Part shown: one piece after another, positions 54,219 to 63,408 of the stretch
Layout: each line of letters opens with the position of its first letter
Numbering within the stretch: the stretch's first letter is position 1
Origin: Lacrimispora sphenoides
GTDB lineage: Bacteria; Bacillota; Clostridia; Lachnospirales; Lachnospiraceae
DNA: 64,000 nt
Assembly: GCF_900105215.1 (NCBI RefSeq)
Contig: NZ_FOIP01000002.1
Coordinates: 124,001 to 188,000, forward strand
Direction: 5' to 3'
The notes under the pieces: model-generated
Told to the model about the DNA's origin: nothing
Database searches by the model: none
The model's input: the letters and a program-made list of their open reading frames with translations, nothing else
Translations under genes and position numbers: made by a program

Positions 54219-55154
54219 ATGAGAAAAAGAGCAGTAAAAGATATGGATATGGCCGACAGCTCAACACTTAACCGCATATCACCCGCAATCAACATCAGCT
54301 TTAACGTTCTGTTCATTCTGTTTGCGTTGATTTGTATTATCCCGGTTGTTTTTGTGTTTATTATTTCTATCTCATCTGAGCAGTCTATAAAATTGAACGG
54401 ATACCGCTTCTGGCCTCAAGAGTTTTCGTTGGAATCCTACCTCTTTTTGTGGAAGGAAGGAAAGATGATCATAAGGGCACTGGGCATATCGGCAGCAGTA
54501 ACGGTGGCAGGAACAGCTTTTGGGGTTATTCTGACCACTCTTATGGGTTATGTTCTGTCAATCCGAAAATTTAAATTTAACTCATTTTTTACCATGGTGG
54601 TATTCATTCCAATGATTTTTAATGGGGGTATGATTTCCTCTTATGTAATCAACACCCAGTTTCTGCATTTGAAAAATACACTTTGGTCGCTTATTCTGCC
54701 CCTGTGTGTCAGTTCGTTTCATGTAATTATCTGTAAAACATTTTTTAAGCTGAACATTCCGGAATCCATTGTAGAATCCGCCCAGATAGACGGGGCCAGT
54801 CATTTCACCATCTTTGCACGGATTGCATTCCCGCTGTCCAAGCCCATTGTTGCCACTATTGCATTGTTTTTGTCTTTCGCCTATTGGAATGACTGGTTTC
54901 AGTCTTCCCTGTACATAACAGATACAAAATTATTTTCCATCCAATCTTTACTGGATCATATTCAGAGAAATATGGAGATGATGGCAAAGAACCCTTCGTT
55001 AGGTGTGACTTTACAGCAGTATATGAATAACATGCCTAAAGAAGGGGCGAGAATGGCGATGGCGATTATAATTATTGTACCAATTGCCTGCACCTATCCG
55101 TTCTTCCAGAGATATTTTATTTCAGGACTTACGGTTGGGGCAGTGAAAGGATAG
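54219..55154 (+). CDS. ABC transporter permease (LplC/YtcP type)
   Basis: The 311-residue protein has a charged N-terminus, a first membrane helix (ISFNVLFILFALICIIPVV), the typical SISSEQSIKLNGYRFWP, the EAA region ESIVESAQIDGASHFTIF and the common end ISGLTVGAVKG. It follows the first permease by 14 bp, with TTAGAAAGGAAAACTGAA upstream. No ATPase is encoded in the locus, so it must be shared with another operon. Confidence 0.9.
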   Translation: MRKRAVKDMDMADSSTLNRISPAINISFNVLFILFALICIIPVVFVFIISISSEQSIKLNGYRFWPQEFSLESYLFLWKEGKMIIRALGISAAVTVAGTAFGVILTTLMGYVLSIRKFKFNSFFTMVVFIPMIFNGGMISSYVINTQFLHLKNTLWSLILPLCVSSFHVIICKTFFKLNIPESIVESAQIDGASHFTIFARIAFPLSKPIVATIALFLSFAYWNDWFQSSLYITDTKLFSIQSLLDHIQRNMEMMAKNPSLGVTLQQYMNNMPKEGARMAMAIIIIVPIACTYPFFQRYFISGLTVGAVKG

Positions 55155-55185
55155 AATTTATTCAAAAAAAGAAGGGAGAGGTATT

Positions 55186-56661
55186 ATGAAAAAGAAAAAA
55201 TTATTGGGGCTTTTTACAGTATCGGTTTTGGGGATATCCATGCTGGCCGGATGCGGAGGAAACAATGCGGCAATGAGTAACAAAGAGACAAAAGTAACGG
55301 AAGCGAAAGAAGAAACTGCAGCCGATGGCGAGGTGGTAACGATTAAATGGATTCAGGTTGGAAATGGAATGCCGGAAAATTATGACGCCTGGCTTCGACA
55401 GATCAATCCTTACCTGGAAGAAAAAATCGGTGTAAATGTTGAGATGGAGATTGTTCCTTGGGGTGACTGGGATAATCGGCGAAGCGTAATCGTCAACTCG
55501 GGCGAGAAGTTTGATATTCTTTTTACGGATATGAAACGTTATAATTCGGAGGTAAATACCGGAGCATTTCTGGATATTACTGATTTGCTGAAGGAAAAGA
55601 CTCCTGAACTGTATCAAATGGTGCCGGAGGATTACTGGAAGGCGACCTCCATCGGCGGCAAGGTTTATGCAGTGCCAACCTACAAAGACAGCTCGTCTTC
55701 CCAGTATTTTATCTGGGATAAAGCCATTGCAGATAAATATAAGATTGATTTTGAACATGTAACAGACTACGAGAAGCTGTATGAAGCCTTAAAGGCGGTC
55801 AAGACAGGCGAAGGTTCTGCCCCCTATTATATGTCCAAGAACGGAGCGGAATTCCTTGCTACCAACTTTTTCGATCAGATAGGTGCAGGCCTTGTGCCTT
55901 TGGGTGTAAAGTACAATGATGAGACCAGGACGGTGGTAAATCCGCTGGAGGATGAAGAGATACTGAAAGACCTGGATATTATCCACAAGATGTACATAGA
56001 GGGCATCATCAATGGTGATGCGCCAAATGCGGATGATGCAAACAAATACAGAACATTTTTTACTGCTCAGGGCTGGAGTGGGGCTGCAAAGAACATATGG
56101 GGTCCTCAGAATGGTATTGATGACTGTGTGGCAGTAAAATTTGGCGAAACCGTTGTGTCCAATACCACCGTTAGAGGTTCATTAAACGGCATTTCTGCAG
56201 GTTGTGAACATCCGGAGAAAGCACTGCAGCTTCTTAATCTTGTGAACACGGATCCAAAGGTAAGAAACTGGTTCTTCTATGGTGTGGAAGGTGAAAACTT
56301 TGTCTATGAAGGTGAAAAGATAAACAAACTGAATTCAAATTGGGGCATGGCCGGGTATACTCAGGGAACCTTCTTTATTGTGGGTCAGCTGGTTAGTGAT
56401 GAATTTAACCAGTGGGATGAGGTAAAGGAATTAAATGCTGACGCGGCTCCTTCGGTTATGCTTGGATTTGATATGGATACCAGTGAGGTAAAAACAGAAA
56501 TTGCAAATTGTACGGCAGTATATGAGAAGTATAAGGCTGAACTATGGACAGGTGCCAGAGAACCACGTGAATTGGTGAAGACCATGAGGGAGGAGCTGAA
56601 TAAAGCAGGATATGAAAAGATTCTTGCTACAGCCCAGGCACAGGTTAATGCCGCAAAATAA
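55186..56661 (+). CDS. Oligosaccharide-binding lipoprotein (LplA-like family 1 SBP)
   Basis: A lipoprotein signal (lipobox LAGC, Cys23) precedes a large family-1 binding protein of 491 residues. KWIQVGNGMPENYDAWL near the mature N-terminus, the long domain with ITDLLKEKTPELYQMVPEDYW, and a DUF3502-like C-terminal part (FDMDTSEVKTEIANC, then AGYEKILATAQAQ) are typical of binding proteins paired with LplB/LplC permeases. It follows the permease by 31 bp, and a terminator-like hairpin lies directly after it. Confidence 0.9.
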   Translation: MKKKKLLGLFTVSVLGISMLAGCGGNNAAMSNKETKVTEAKEETAADGEVVTIKWIQVGNGMPENYDAWLRQINPYLEEKIGVNVEMEIVPWGDWDNRRSVIVNSGEKFDILFTDMKRYNSEVNTGAFLDITDLLKEKTPELYQMVPEDYWKATSIGGKVYAVPTYKDSSSSQYFIWDKAIADKYKIDFEHVTDYEKLYEALKAVKTGEGSAPYYMSKNGAEFLATNFFDQIGAGLVPLGVKYNDETRTVVNPLEDEEILKDLDIIHKMYIEGIINGDAPNADDANKYRTFFTAQGWSGAAKNIWGPQNGIDDCVAVKFGETVVSNTTVRGSLNGISAGCEHPEKALQLLNLVNTDPKVRNWFFYGVEGENFVYEGEKINKLNSNWGMAGYTQGTFFIVGQLVSDEFNQWDEVKELNADAAPSVMLGFDMDTSEVKTEIANCTAVYEKYKAELWTGAREPRELVKTMREELNKAGYEKILATAQAQVNAAK

Positions 56662-56668
56662 AGAGATG

Positions 56669-56695
56669 AAAGGGGCATGTGGAATATGCCCCTTT
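56669..56695 (+). terminator. Hairpin after the binding-protein gene (possible partial terminator)
   Basis: AAAGGGGCAT, loop GTGGAAT or shorter, ATGCCCCTTT followed by TGTAA. The stem is 10 bp, the T run short. Because co-directional genes continue 47 bp later, it probably reduces mannosidase expression relative to the abundant binding protein. Confidence 0.65.
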
Positions 56696-56741
56696 TGTAA
56701 AATAATAAAGCTGAGAGTGAGCGAAGACGCAGGGAGACATT

Positions 56742-59700
56742 ATGTGGTTTATTGATAAACGGATTGAGGTTATTTGCAATCAGCTGAAAGAGCTGGCAAT
56801 TGTAAAAAAAGAGCCTGTCAAAGAGATTGAATATAAAAAAGGGAGATTTTTCTACCCGGAGGATGCGGATGCAAATGTGCAGCCATGGGAGAAATTTGAC
56901 CAGCAGAAAATGAAATGGTATGGCCCCGACGCCCATTACTGGTTCAGGGCGAATTATCAGGTGGAAGATGAACAGGAAGGAAAGACTCTTCGGCTGGGGG
57001 TAAAAACCCAGGTTGACGAGTGGGATGACGGGAAAAACCCTCAGTTTTTGTTGTTTCTGAATAAAACAGCAATTCAGGGGCTGGATATGAATCACCGGGT
57101 TGTTCATCTTATCGATCATGCCATTCGGGGGGATAACTACATCTTTGATTTACAGGCGTATACAGGTACACTTCATTCCGAATTTAACCTGTTTCTTGAG
57201 ATGCAGCAGGTTGATTTGTTAATTGAACAGTTGTATTTTGATCTTTTAGTTCCGCTGCAGGCGTTTACCCGGATGGACAAGGATGACAAAATACGGCTCG
57301 ACCTTGAGACGGTTTTAAACAACACCATCAACCTGCTGGATTTAAGGACACCTTATTCCACGGAATTTTATACTTCTGTACACAAGGCAGTCAATTATAT
57401 TGAACAGGCTCTGTATGTTAAGATGTCTGGTTATCATGATGTAATTGCAAGTTGCATCGGACATACCCATATTGACGTTGCCTGGTGGTGGACGGTGGAG
57501 CAGACTAGGGAAAAGGTGGCAAGAAGTTTTTCTACGGTACTTAAATTAATGGACGAATATCCAAACTATAAATTTATGTCCAGCCAGCCTCAGCTTTATG
57601 TGTTTTTAAAAGAGCGGTATCCGGATTTGTATGAAAAGGTGAAAGCCAAAGTAAAGGAGGGGCGCTGGGAAGTGGAGGGCGGCATGTGGGTGGAAGCCGA
57701 CACAAATCTGACCTCCGGCGAATCTCTGGTCCGTCAGTTTCTGTATGGGAAGCGTTTCTTTCGGGAAGAGTTCGGCATAGAATGCCGGGAACTGTGGCTG
57801 CCGGATGTGTTTGGGTACTCCGGTTCCCTGCCTCAGATTATGAAGAAGAGCGGTATTGATTATTTTATGACCACAAAGCTTTCCTGGAATCAGGTGGATA
57901 AGGTTCCCAATGATACCTTTATGTGGAGAGGAATTGACGGAAGCGAGGTATTTACCCACCTCATTACAACCCTCGGTGTGGGCCAGAGTGAAGACGACTT
58001 TTTTACTACCTACAATGGGATTTTGCATCCTGATGCCATTATGGGTGGGTGGAAACGTTATCAAAATAAGGAATTCAACAATGATATTCTGATTTCTTAT
58101 GGCTACGGAGACGGAGGAGGAGGCCCCACAAGGGAGATGTTAGAAACCTCTAAGCGCATGGAAAAAGGTATCAGAGGAATTCCCAAAGTGGAACAGAAAT
58201 TTACCAGACAGTACTTTGATGAGCTGTATGAGCGGGTAAAAGATAACTGCCGTTTGGAGACCTGGGAAGGGGAACTTTATTTTGAGTACCACCGGGGAAC
58301 CTACACCTCCATGGCACGAAATAAGCGGGCTAACCGCAAAAGCGAAGTGATGATGATGGATGCTGAATTTTTCCTGACTTTATGCGCTCTGAAAGGGTGT
58401 AACTATCCGTCTGAAGAGCTGGATCAGTTGTGGAAGACAATACTTTTGAATCAGTTCCATGATATTTTACCGGGAACTTCCATTAAGGAAGTGTACGAAG
58501 TAACCCGGAAAGAGTATGAGGAAATTAATCACATTGGTGATCAATTGATTCAGCAAAGCCTTGATTCGTTGTGCAGGCAAAAAGGTAAAATAACCGTGTT
58601 TAATACGCTGTCCTTTGACCGCAGTGATGTAGTAAGTCTGCCCAAAGAGGTGACAGGAAGCCTTAAGGATGCAGAGGGACATACTTATCCCATTCAGGAA
58701 GGAGAAAGTACCAACTTCGTATATCTGGAGCGTCTTAGCTCCAAAGGGTATAACACCTATACGAATGAGCCGGAAAAAAGCGGGGACGTTACCGCTCGGA
58801 TTTCCGGTGATGGTTCCCGTTTTGAAACGCCATTTTACCGGGTGGAGATGGATCAGGCGGGAATGTTTACCTCCATATATGACAAAGCAGCCGGGCGTGA
58901 GCTGGTCCAGGAGGGCAGGTGCGCAAATCAGTTCCGGATGTTTGAAGATAAGCCTATCTATTATGATAACTGGGATATTGACATATTCCATACGGAAAAA
59001 AGCTGGATTGCTGATGAGGCGGATAAGTTTGAATGGATGACCAACGGTCCGGTAAGTGCGGTGCTTAAGATAAAGAGAAGAATAAGCAATTCAATGATTG
59101 TACAAAAGATCAGCTTTTACAGACATGCAAAGCGTATAGACTTTGATACTTATGTGGACTGGAAGGACAGTCAGTGTCTTCTAAAGGTAGAGTTCTTTCT
59201 GGATATTCATTCGGATGAAGCGGCATTTGACATTCAGTTTGGAAACCTGAAGCGCAAGGTGCATCAAAATACCAGCTGGGATAAGGCGCGATTTGAAAGC
59301 TGCGGACATAAGTGGGTGGATTTATCAGAAGGCCATTATGGCGTCAGCGTATTAAATGACTGTAAATATGGACATTCGGTAAAGAATGGCTGTGTATCCC
59401 TGACGCTGATTAAATCCGGTATTGAGCCGAATAAGACCACCGATCAGGAGGAGCATTTCTTTACCTACTCGCTCTATCCCCATGAGGGAAGCCTTTACGG
59501 TGGAGATACCATTAGGGAGGGCTATAAACTGAATTATCCTTCTCACGTTGTACTTGCAGGAGCACCAAAGGAACAGGACAGCTTTTTATGGACAGACCGG
59601 AAAAATGTGATTGTGGAAACGGTGAAGATGGCGGAAGATAAAAATGGAATCATCATCCGGCTGTACGAAAGCGAAAACACAAAGACTACGGCAATGCTTA

Positions 59701-59852
59701 CCTTTGGCATGGATAACAGGTTGTTGACGGTGACCGAGTGCAATCTCATGGAGGAACCGGTTGAAGGTGAGGTAGAGAAAACAGAGGCTGGCTTTACCTT
59801 TACCATCAAGCCCTTTGAGGTTAAGACATACAGAGTGAATCTGGATAAGTGA
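56742..59852 (+). CDS. GH38 alpha-mannosidase
   Basis: The 1036-residue protein has no signal peptide, so it acts in the cytoplasm. An N-terminal beta domain precedes the GH38 barrel: IGHTHIDVAWWW carries the metal ligands (His241, Asp245 and neighbours), and WLPDVFGYSGSLPQI holds the nucleophile Asp355. The segment HTHIDVAWWW with ESLVRQFLYGKRF is diagnostic for the family. The long C-terminal beta-sandwich part (LYPHEGSLYGGD onward) is also normal. It removes alpha-linked mannose from imported glycans, leaving a core for the beta-mannosidase 70 bp further on. Confidence 0.9.
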   Translation: MWFIDKRIEVICNQLKELAIVKKEPVKEIEYKKGRFFYPEDADANVQPWEKFDQQKMKWYGPDAHYWFRANYQVEDEQEGKTLRLGVKTQVDEWDDGKNPQFLLFLNKTAIQGLDMNHRVVHLIDHAIRGDNYIFDLQAYTGTLHSEFNLFLEMQQVDLLIEQLYFDLLVPLQAFTRMDKDDKIRLDLETVLNNTINLLDLRTPYSTEFYTSVHKAVNYIEQALYVKMSGYHDVIASCIGHTHIDVAWWWTVEQTREKVARSFSTVLKLMDEYPNYKFMSSQPQLYVFLKERYPDLYEKVKAKVKEGRWEVEGGMWVEADTNLTSGESLVRQFLYGKRFFREEFGIECRELWLPDVFGYSGSLPQIMKKSGIDYFMTTKLSWNQVDKVPNDTFMWRGIDGSEVFTHLITTLGVGQSEDDFFTTYNGILHPDAIMGGWKRYQNKEFNNDILISYGYGDGGGGPTREMLETSKRMEKGIRGIPKVEQKFTRQYFDELYERVKDNCRLETWEGELYFEYHRGTYTSMARNKRANRKSEVMMMDAEFFLTLCALKGCNYPSEELDQLWKTILLNQFHDILPGTSIKEVYEVTRKEYEEINHIGDQLIQQSLDSLCRQKGKITVFNTLSFDRSDVVSLPKEVTGSLKDAEGHTYPIQEGESTNFVYLERLSSKGYNTYTNEPEKSGDVTARISGDGSRFETPFYRVEMDQAGMFTSIYDKAAGRELVQEGRCANQFRMFEDKPIYYDNWDIDIFHTEKSWIADEADKFEWMTNGPVSAVLKIKRRISNSMIVQKISFYRHAKRIDFDTYVDWKDSQCLLKVEFFLDIHSDEAAFDIQFGNLKRKVHQNTSWDKARFESCGHKWVDLSEGHYGVSVLNDCKYGHSVKNGCVSLTLIKSGIEPNKTTDQEEHFFTYSLYPHEGSLYGGDTIREGYKLNYPSHVVLAGAPKEQDSFLWTDRKNVIVETVKMAEDKNGIIIRLYESENTKTTAMLTFGMDNRLLTVTECNLMEEPVEGEVEKTEAGFTFTIKPFEVKTYRVNLDK

Positions 59853-59862
59853 GGAAGAAAAC

Positions 59863-59925
59863 ATGAACGAATCCTTTCAAAATCAAAGCCTGGCGCCTAT
59901 AGGGATGGGGAGGCAGTTTAGATGA
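59863..59925 (+). CDS. Possible 20-residue leader peptide before the beta-mannosidase
   Basis: ATG to TGA, encoding MNESFQNQSLAPIGMGRQFR, has a good site (GTGAGGAAGAAAAC) and its stop overlaps the mannosidase start (ATGA at 59922). It could be a coupling leader. It is too short to compare with other proteins, so it may be chance. Confidence 0.3.
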   Translation: MNESFQNQSLAPIGMGRQFR

Positions 59926-62375
59926 ATAAAATATTATTAAATCAGGGGTGGAGACTGGATTATGAAGGTGAGACATTAAATACGCAGATTCCTGTTTCCC
60001 TCTATTACGATTTGCTGAACCATAAGCGTATTGATGATCCCTTTTACCGGGATAATGCAACCCTTCTGACAAGCTTGTCGGAAAAGGATTATATCTATCG
60101 GAATGACTTTGCATTTATAGAAGAAATCGACGAGAGAAAGCAGTACTTTTTGAATTTCGACCGGGTTGACACCATTTCTAACGTTTACTTAAATGATATC
60201 CATGTAGGATATACCGACAATATGTTCTGTACCTTTGAGTTTCCTGTGAATCACGCACTGAAAAAGGGAACGAACCATCTGCGGGTGGAATTTGAATCCC
60301 CCATTCATTATATGAATGAGCAGATTGAAAAAAATGGAAGAATCCCCTGTAACACCGATACTTTGGACGGATTTCCCTACCTGAGAAAATCCAGCTGTAT
60401 GTCCGGATGGGACTGGGCACCCCGCCTGCCAGACATGGGGATTTATAAGGAAGCTTCTATTGTGGTGGTGGGAAAGGGACGTCTATCCAATGTCCATATC
60501 CGCCAGCAGCATATGGATGGGCGGGTTACCTTAAACCTGGTTACCGAGCATGAAATCAATGGAGCGATGACCGGAGATGCAGAAAAGATAGAGACGATAG
60601 TACGGATTACCGATCCTGAGGGCAGGTTGAATATCTATGAGAACAGCCCGGAAAGCATAGAAATTGAGAATCCCAGACTTTGGTGGCCCAACGGTCTTGG
60701 GGATCAGCCTCTTTATCAGGTGGAGGTTGAGTTTTATATTGGAGGCGACCTTCAGGATGTGTATAGCACACGCATTGGTCTTCGCACCATGACCATGGCG
60801 GTTGAGAGGGATGAGTGGGGGGAGAGCTTTGCCCATGAAGTAAATGGAGTTAAGGTTTTTGCCATGGGGGCGGATTATATTCCCGAAGACTGTCTGGTTC
60901 CCCGGGTAAACAGGGAGACAACAAAAAAATTGCTGACTCAGTGTATACTAGCCAACTACAATGCAGTCCGGGTATGGGGCGGAGGTTACTATCCGGATGA
61001 TTACTTTTTTGATCTTTGTGATGAGATGGGATTGATCATTTGGCAGGATGGCATGTTCTGCTGTTCCACCTATCTGCTGACTCCGGAATTTGAGGAGAAT
61101 ATTACAAAAGAATTGGTTCAAAATGTGAGAAGGCTGCGCCATCACGCTTGTCTGGGGCTCTGGAGCGGAAATAATGAGCTGGAAGAGCTGATCCTTGCAG
61201 GAGAGTATGGAAGCTTTGAAGAAACTGTGTCTCTGCGCGCAGATTATATTAAGATATTTGAATATATCATTCCCAAAATCATTAAGAGTGAAGATCCGGA
61301 CACCTTCTACTGGCCTTCAAGCCCTTCCTCAGGAGGCGGTTATGATTTTCCCAATGACCCAAATCGCGGAGATGCACACTACTGGGCGGTATGGCACGGG
61401 TTCAAGCCATTTACGGAATACCGCAAACAGATGTTCCGCTATGCTTCGGAATTCGGCTTTGAAGCAATGCCGGCGTATAAGACCATCGAAAGCTTTACCG
61501 GCGAGGATGACCGGAATTTATTCTCTTATGTGATGGAGCGCCACCAGAGAAGCAATATGGGCTATGCCAAGATGATGAACTACATGGCTCAGACCTTTTT
61601 ATATCCAACTGATTTAAAAACATTGGTTTATGCATCCCAGTTAATGCAGGGAGAAGCCATGAAGTATGCGGTGGAACATTGGCGGCGTCACCGGGGACGT
61701 TGTATGGGAGCTATTGTATGGCAGTTAAATGATTGCTGGCCAGTGACTTCCTGGTCATCCATTGACTATTTCGGACGCTGGAAAGCGCTTCATTATTATG
61801 AGAAAAGGTTTTTTGCTCCGATTATGATTTCCTGTGAAGAGGAGGGGCAGCTTTCCCAGAATCCAAATATTAACACACGTCCTTATCCGTTAGAGAAAAG
61901 CTTTCGCTTAAATGTGGCCAATGAGACGATGAGTGAGCAGTTGGTGAAAGTGCGATATTCTCTGCGCAATACCAAATCAGAAATAATTGGAAAAGAAATG
62001 ATCGTTGAAAGAAAGGTCCCTGCAATGAGCACCATATGGCTGGATAAGGTAGATTGTTCGGAGGTCAGTCTTTATGAGGATCATGTACACTTTGCCTGTG
62101 AACAGGACGGAGTGGTGTTTTCTGAGGGAACAGCCATTTTTACCATGCCCAAATTCTACCGCTACGAACAACCGGAGCTTTCATGGCGCATGGAAGGGCC
62201 AGACATCATCATTACGGCAGAGGCATATGCCAAATCGGTTGAGATTCTCAATGAGAATGAGGATCTGGTTCTTACAGATAATTATTTTGATATGGAGGCA
62301 GGAGAAAAGCGGGTGAGCATTATCAGCGGTTCGCTTAAGGGACTGCGTCTGAGAAGTGTCTTTGATATTCGGTAA
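59922..62375 (+). CDS. GH2 beta-mannosidase
   Basis: The 817-residue protein has a galactose-binding-like N-domain (LNQGWRLDYEGETLN, then VYLNDIHVGYTDNMF) and a GH2 barrel. The acid/base is Glu419 in LWSGNNELEE and the nucleophile Glu510 in YASEFGFEAMP. NAVRVWGGGYYPDDYFFDLC and MEHWRRHRG-like WRRHRGRCMGAIVWQLND are typical of beta-mannosidases. No signal peptide is present. It cleaves the Man-beta-1,4-GlcNAc of N-glycan cores after the GH38 enzyme, or other beta-mannosides. Confidence 0.9.
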   Translation: MNKILLNQGWRLDYEGETLNTQIPVSLYYDLLNHKRIDDPFYRDNATLLTSLSEKDYIYRNDFAFIEEIDERKQYFLNFDRVDTISNVYLNDIHVGYTDNMFCTFEFPVNHALKKGTNHLRVEFESPIHYMNEQIEKNGRIPCNTDTLDGFPYLRKSSCMSGWDWAPRLPDMGIYKEASIVVVGKGRLSNVHIRQQHMDGRVTLNLVTEHEINGAMTGDAEKIETIVRITDPEGRLNIYENSPESIEIENPRLWWPNGLGDQPLYQVEVEFYIGGDLQDVYSTRIGLRTMTMAVERDEWGESFAHEVNGVKVFAMGADYIPEDCLVPRVNRETTKKLLTQCILANYNAVRVWGGGYYPDDYFFDLCDEMGLIIWQDGMFCCSTYLLTPEFEENITKELVQNVRRLRHHACLGLWSGNNELEELILAGEYGSFEETVSLRADYIKIFEYIIPKIIKSEDPDTFYWPSSPSSGGGYDFPNDPNRGDAHYWAVWHGFKPFTEYRKQMFRYASEFGFEAMPAYKTIESFTGEDDRNLFSYVMERHQRSNMGYAKMMNYMAQTFLYPTDLKTLVYASQLMQGEAMKYAVEHWRRHRGRCMGAIVWQLNDCWPVTSWSSIDYFGRWKALHYYEKRFFAPIMISCEEEGQLSQNPNINTRPYPLEKSFRLNVANETMSEQLVKVRYSLRNTKSEIIGKEMIVERKVPAMSTIWLDKVDCSEVSLYEDHVHFACEQDGVVFSEGTAIFTMPKFYRYEQPELSWRMEGPDIIITAEAYAKSVEILNENEDLVLTDNYFDMEAGEKRVSIISGSLKGLRLRSVFDIR

Positions 62376-62706
62376 AGGATTGCTGCGAATGAGAGGATAT
62401 AGATTGGGCCTGAGTCAAAGATGATTATTAAAAAGGAAGAGCCGGAAGAGACGCTTTTATAGCGTTTCATCCGGCTCTTCCTTTTAGCTGAAATTGTAAA
62501 AGATAAACAGCAGAATCAGATATTAGCAATAAAAGGCATGATACACAATGCACATGGGTATAATACGTTCGTATGCGCCTAAGATCAAACCCAAACGATA
62601 GTCTTAAGAAATTATTAATGATTTATCATGGAAAAAATCAAAATAAACCCCATACAAAATGGTAAAATCATACATAACTGACGTTCAGGGAAAGGAATTA
62701 AAATCT
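62376..62706. other. Gap between the mannose locus and the two-component system
   Basis: It contains the terminator at 62430 and, near 62559-62564, a TATAAT with a poor -35 (GCATGA, 17 bp upstream) that could be the promoter of the regulator gene. I see no other feature. Confidence 0.5.
62430..62487. terminator. Long bidirectional terminator hairpin
   Basis: AAAAAGGAAGAGCCGGA pairs with TCCGGCTCTTCCTTTT across a loop of about 23 bases that itself contains the small stem ACGCTTTTATAGCGT. With A's on one side and T's on the other it can work in both directions. Confidence 0.9.
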
Positions 62707-63408
62707 ATGCAGGAAAAAATACTTGTCGTAGATGACGAGCACGAGATTTCAGATTTGGTTGAACTCTATTTACAAAATGAAAATTATTCGGTATTTAAGT
62801 TTTATACCGCAAAAGAGGCTCTTGCTTGCATTGAGACCACGGAGCTTGATATTGCTATTTTAGACATCATGCTGCCGGACATGAGCGGTTTTGCACTCTG
62901 CCAGAAGATTAGGGAGAAGCATGCCTATCCTATCATCATGCTGACAGCCAAGGACCAGGAGATTGATAAGATTACCGGGCTCACCCTGGGAGCCGATGAT
63001 TATATTACAAAACCATTTCGTCCGTTGGAGCTGGTAGCGAGGGTAAAGGCACAGCTTCGGCGCTATAAAAAGTATAATTCAGTTCAGGCAAATACATCCG
63101 AAGAAAGTATCATCGTGCATTCCGGTTTGCTGCTTAACAGCAGCACCCATGAATGCCTTTTGAATGAAAAACCACTGGACCTTACGCCCACCGAGTTTTA
63201 CATTCTTCGTATTCTCTTAGAACGTAAAGGAAAAGTGGTCAGCGCGGAAGAACTTTTCCGCGAAATATGGAAAGACGAATATTACACGAAAAGCAATAAC
63301 ACCATTACCGTCCATATCCGCCATTTACGGGAAAAAATGGGGGATACTGTGGAGAATCCGCAATACATTAAGACAATCTGGGGAGTGGGGTATAAAATTG
63401 AACTATAA
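62707..63408 (+). CDS. OmpR/VanR-type response regulator
   Basis: I chose the ATG at 62707 behind AAAGGAATTA; the in-frame ATG at 62659 lacks a site. The 233-residue protein has a receiver domain with the acidic pair Asp9/Asp10, the phosphorylation site Asp53 in LDIMLPD and the Lys in YITKPFRP, then a winged-helix DNA-binding domain (LTPTEFYILRILLERKG and VHIRHLREKMGD). The next gene encodes its kinase and overlaps the 3' end. It resembles VanR-type regulators, but no resistance genes are visible in the window. Confidence 0.85.
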   Translation: MQEKILVVDDEHEISDLVELYLQNENYSVFKFYTAKEALACIETTELDIAILDIMLPDMSGFALCQKIREKHAYPIIMLTAKDQEIDKITGLTLGADDYITKPFRPLELVARVKAQLRRYKKYNSVQANTSEESIIVHSGLLLNSSTHECLLNEKPLDLTPTEFYILRILLERKGKVVSAEELFREIWKDEYYTKSNNTITVHIRHLREKMGDTVENPQYIKTIWGVGYKIEL

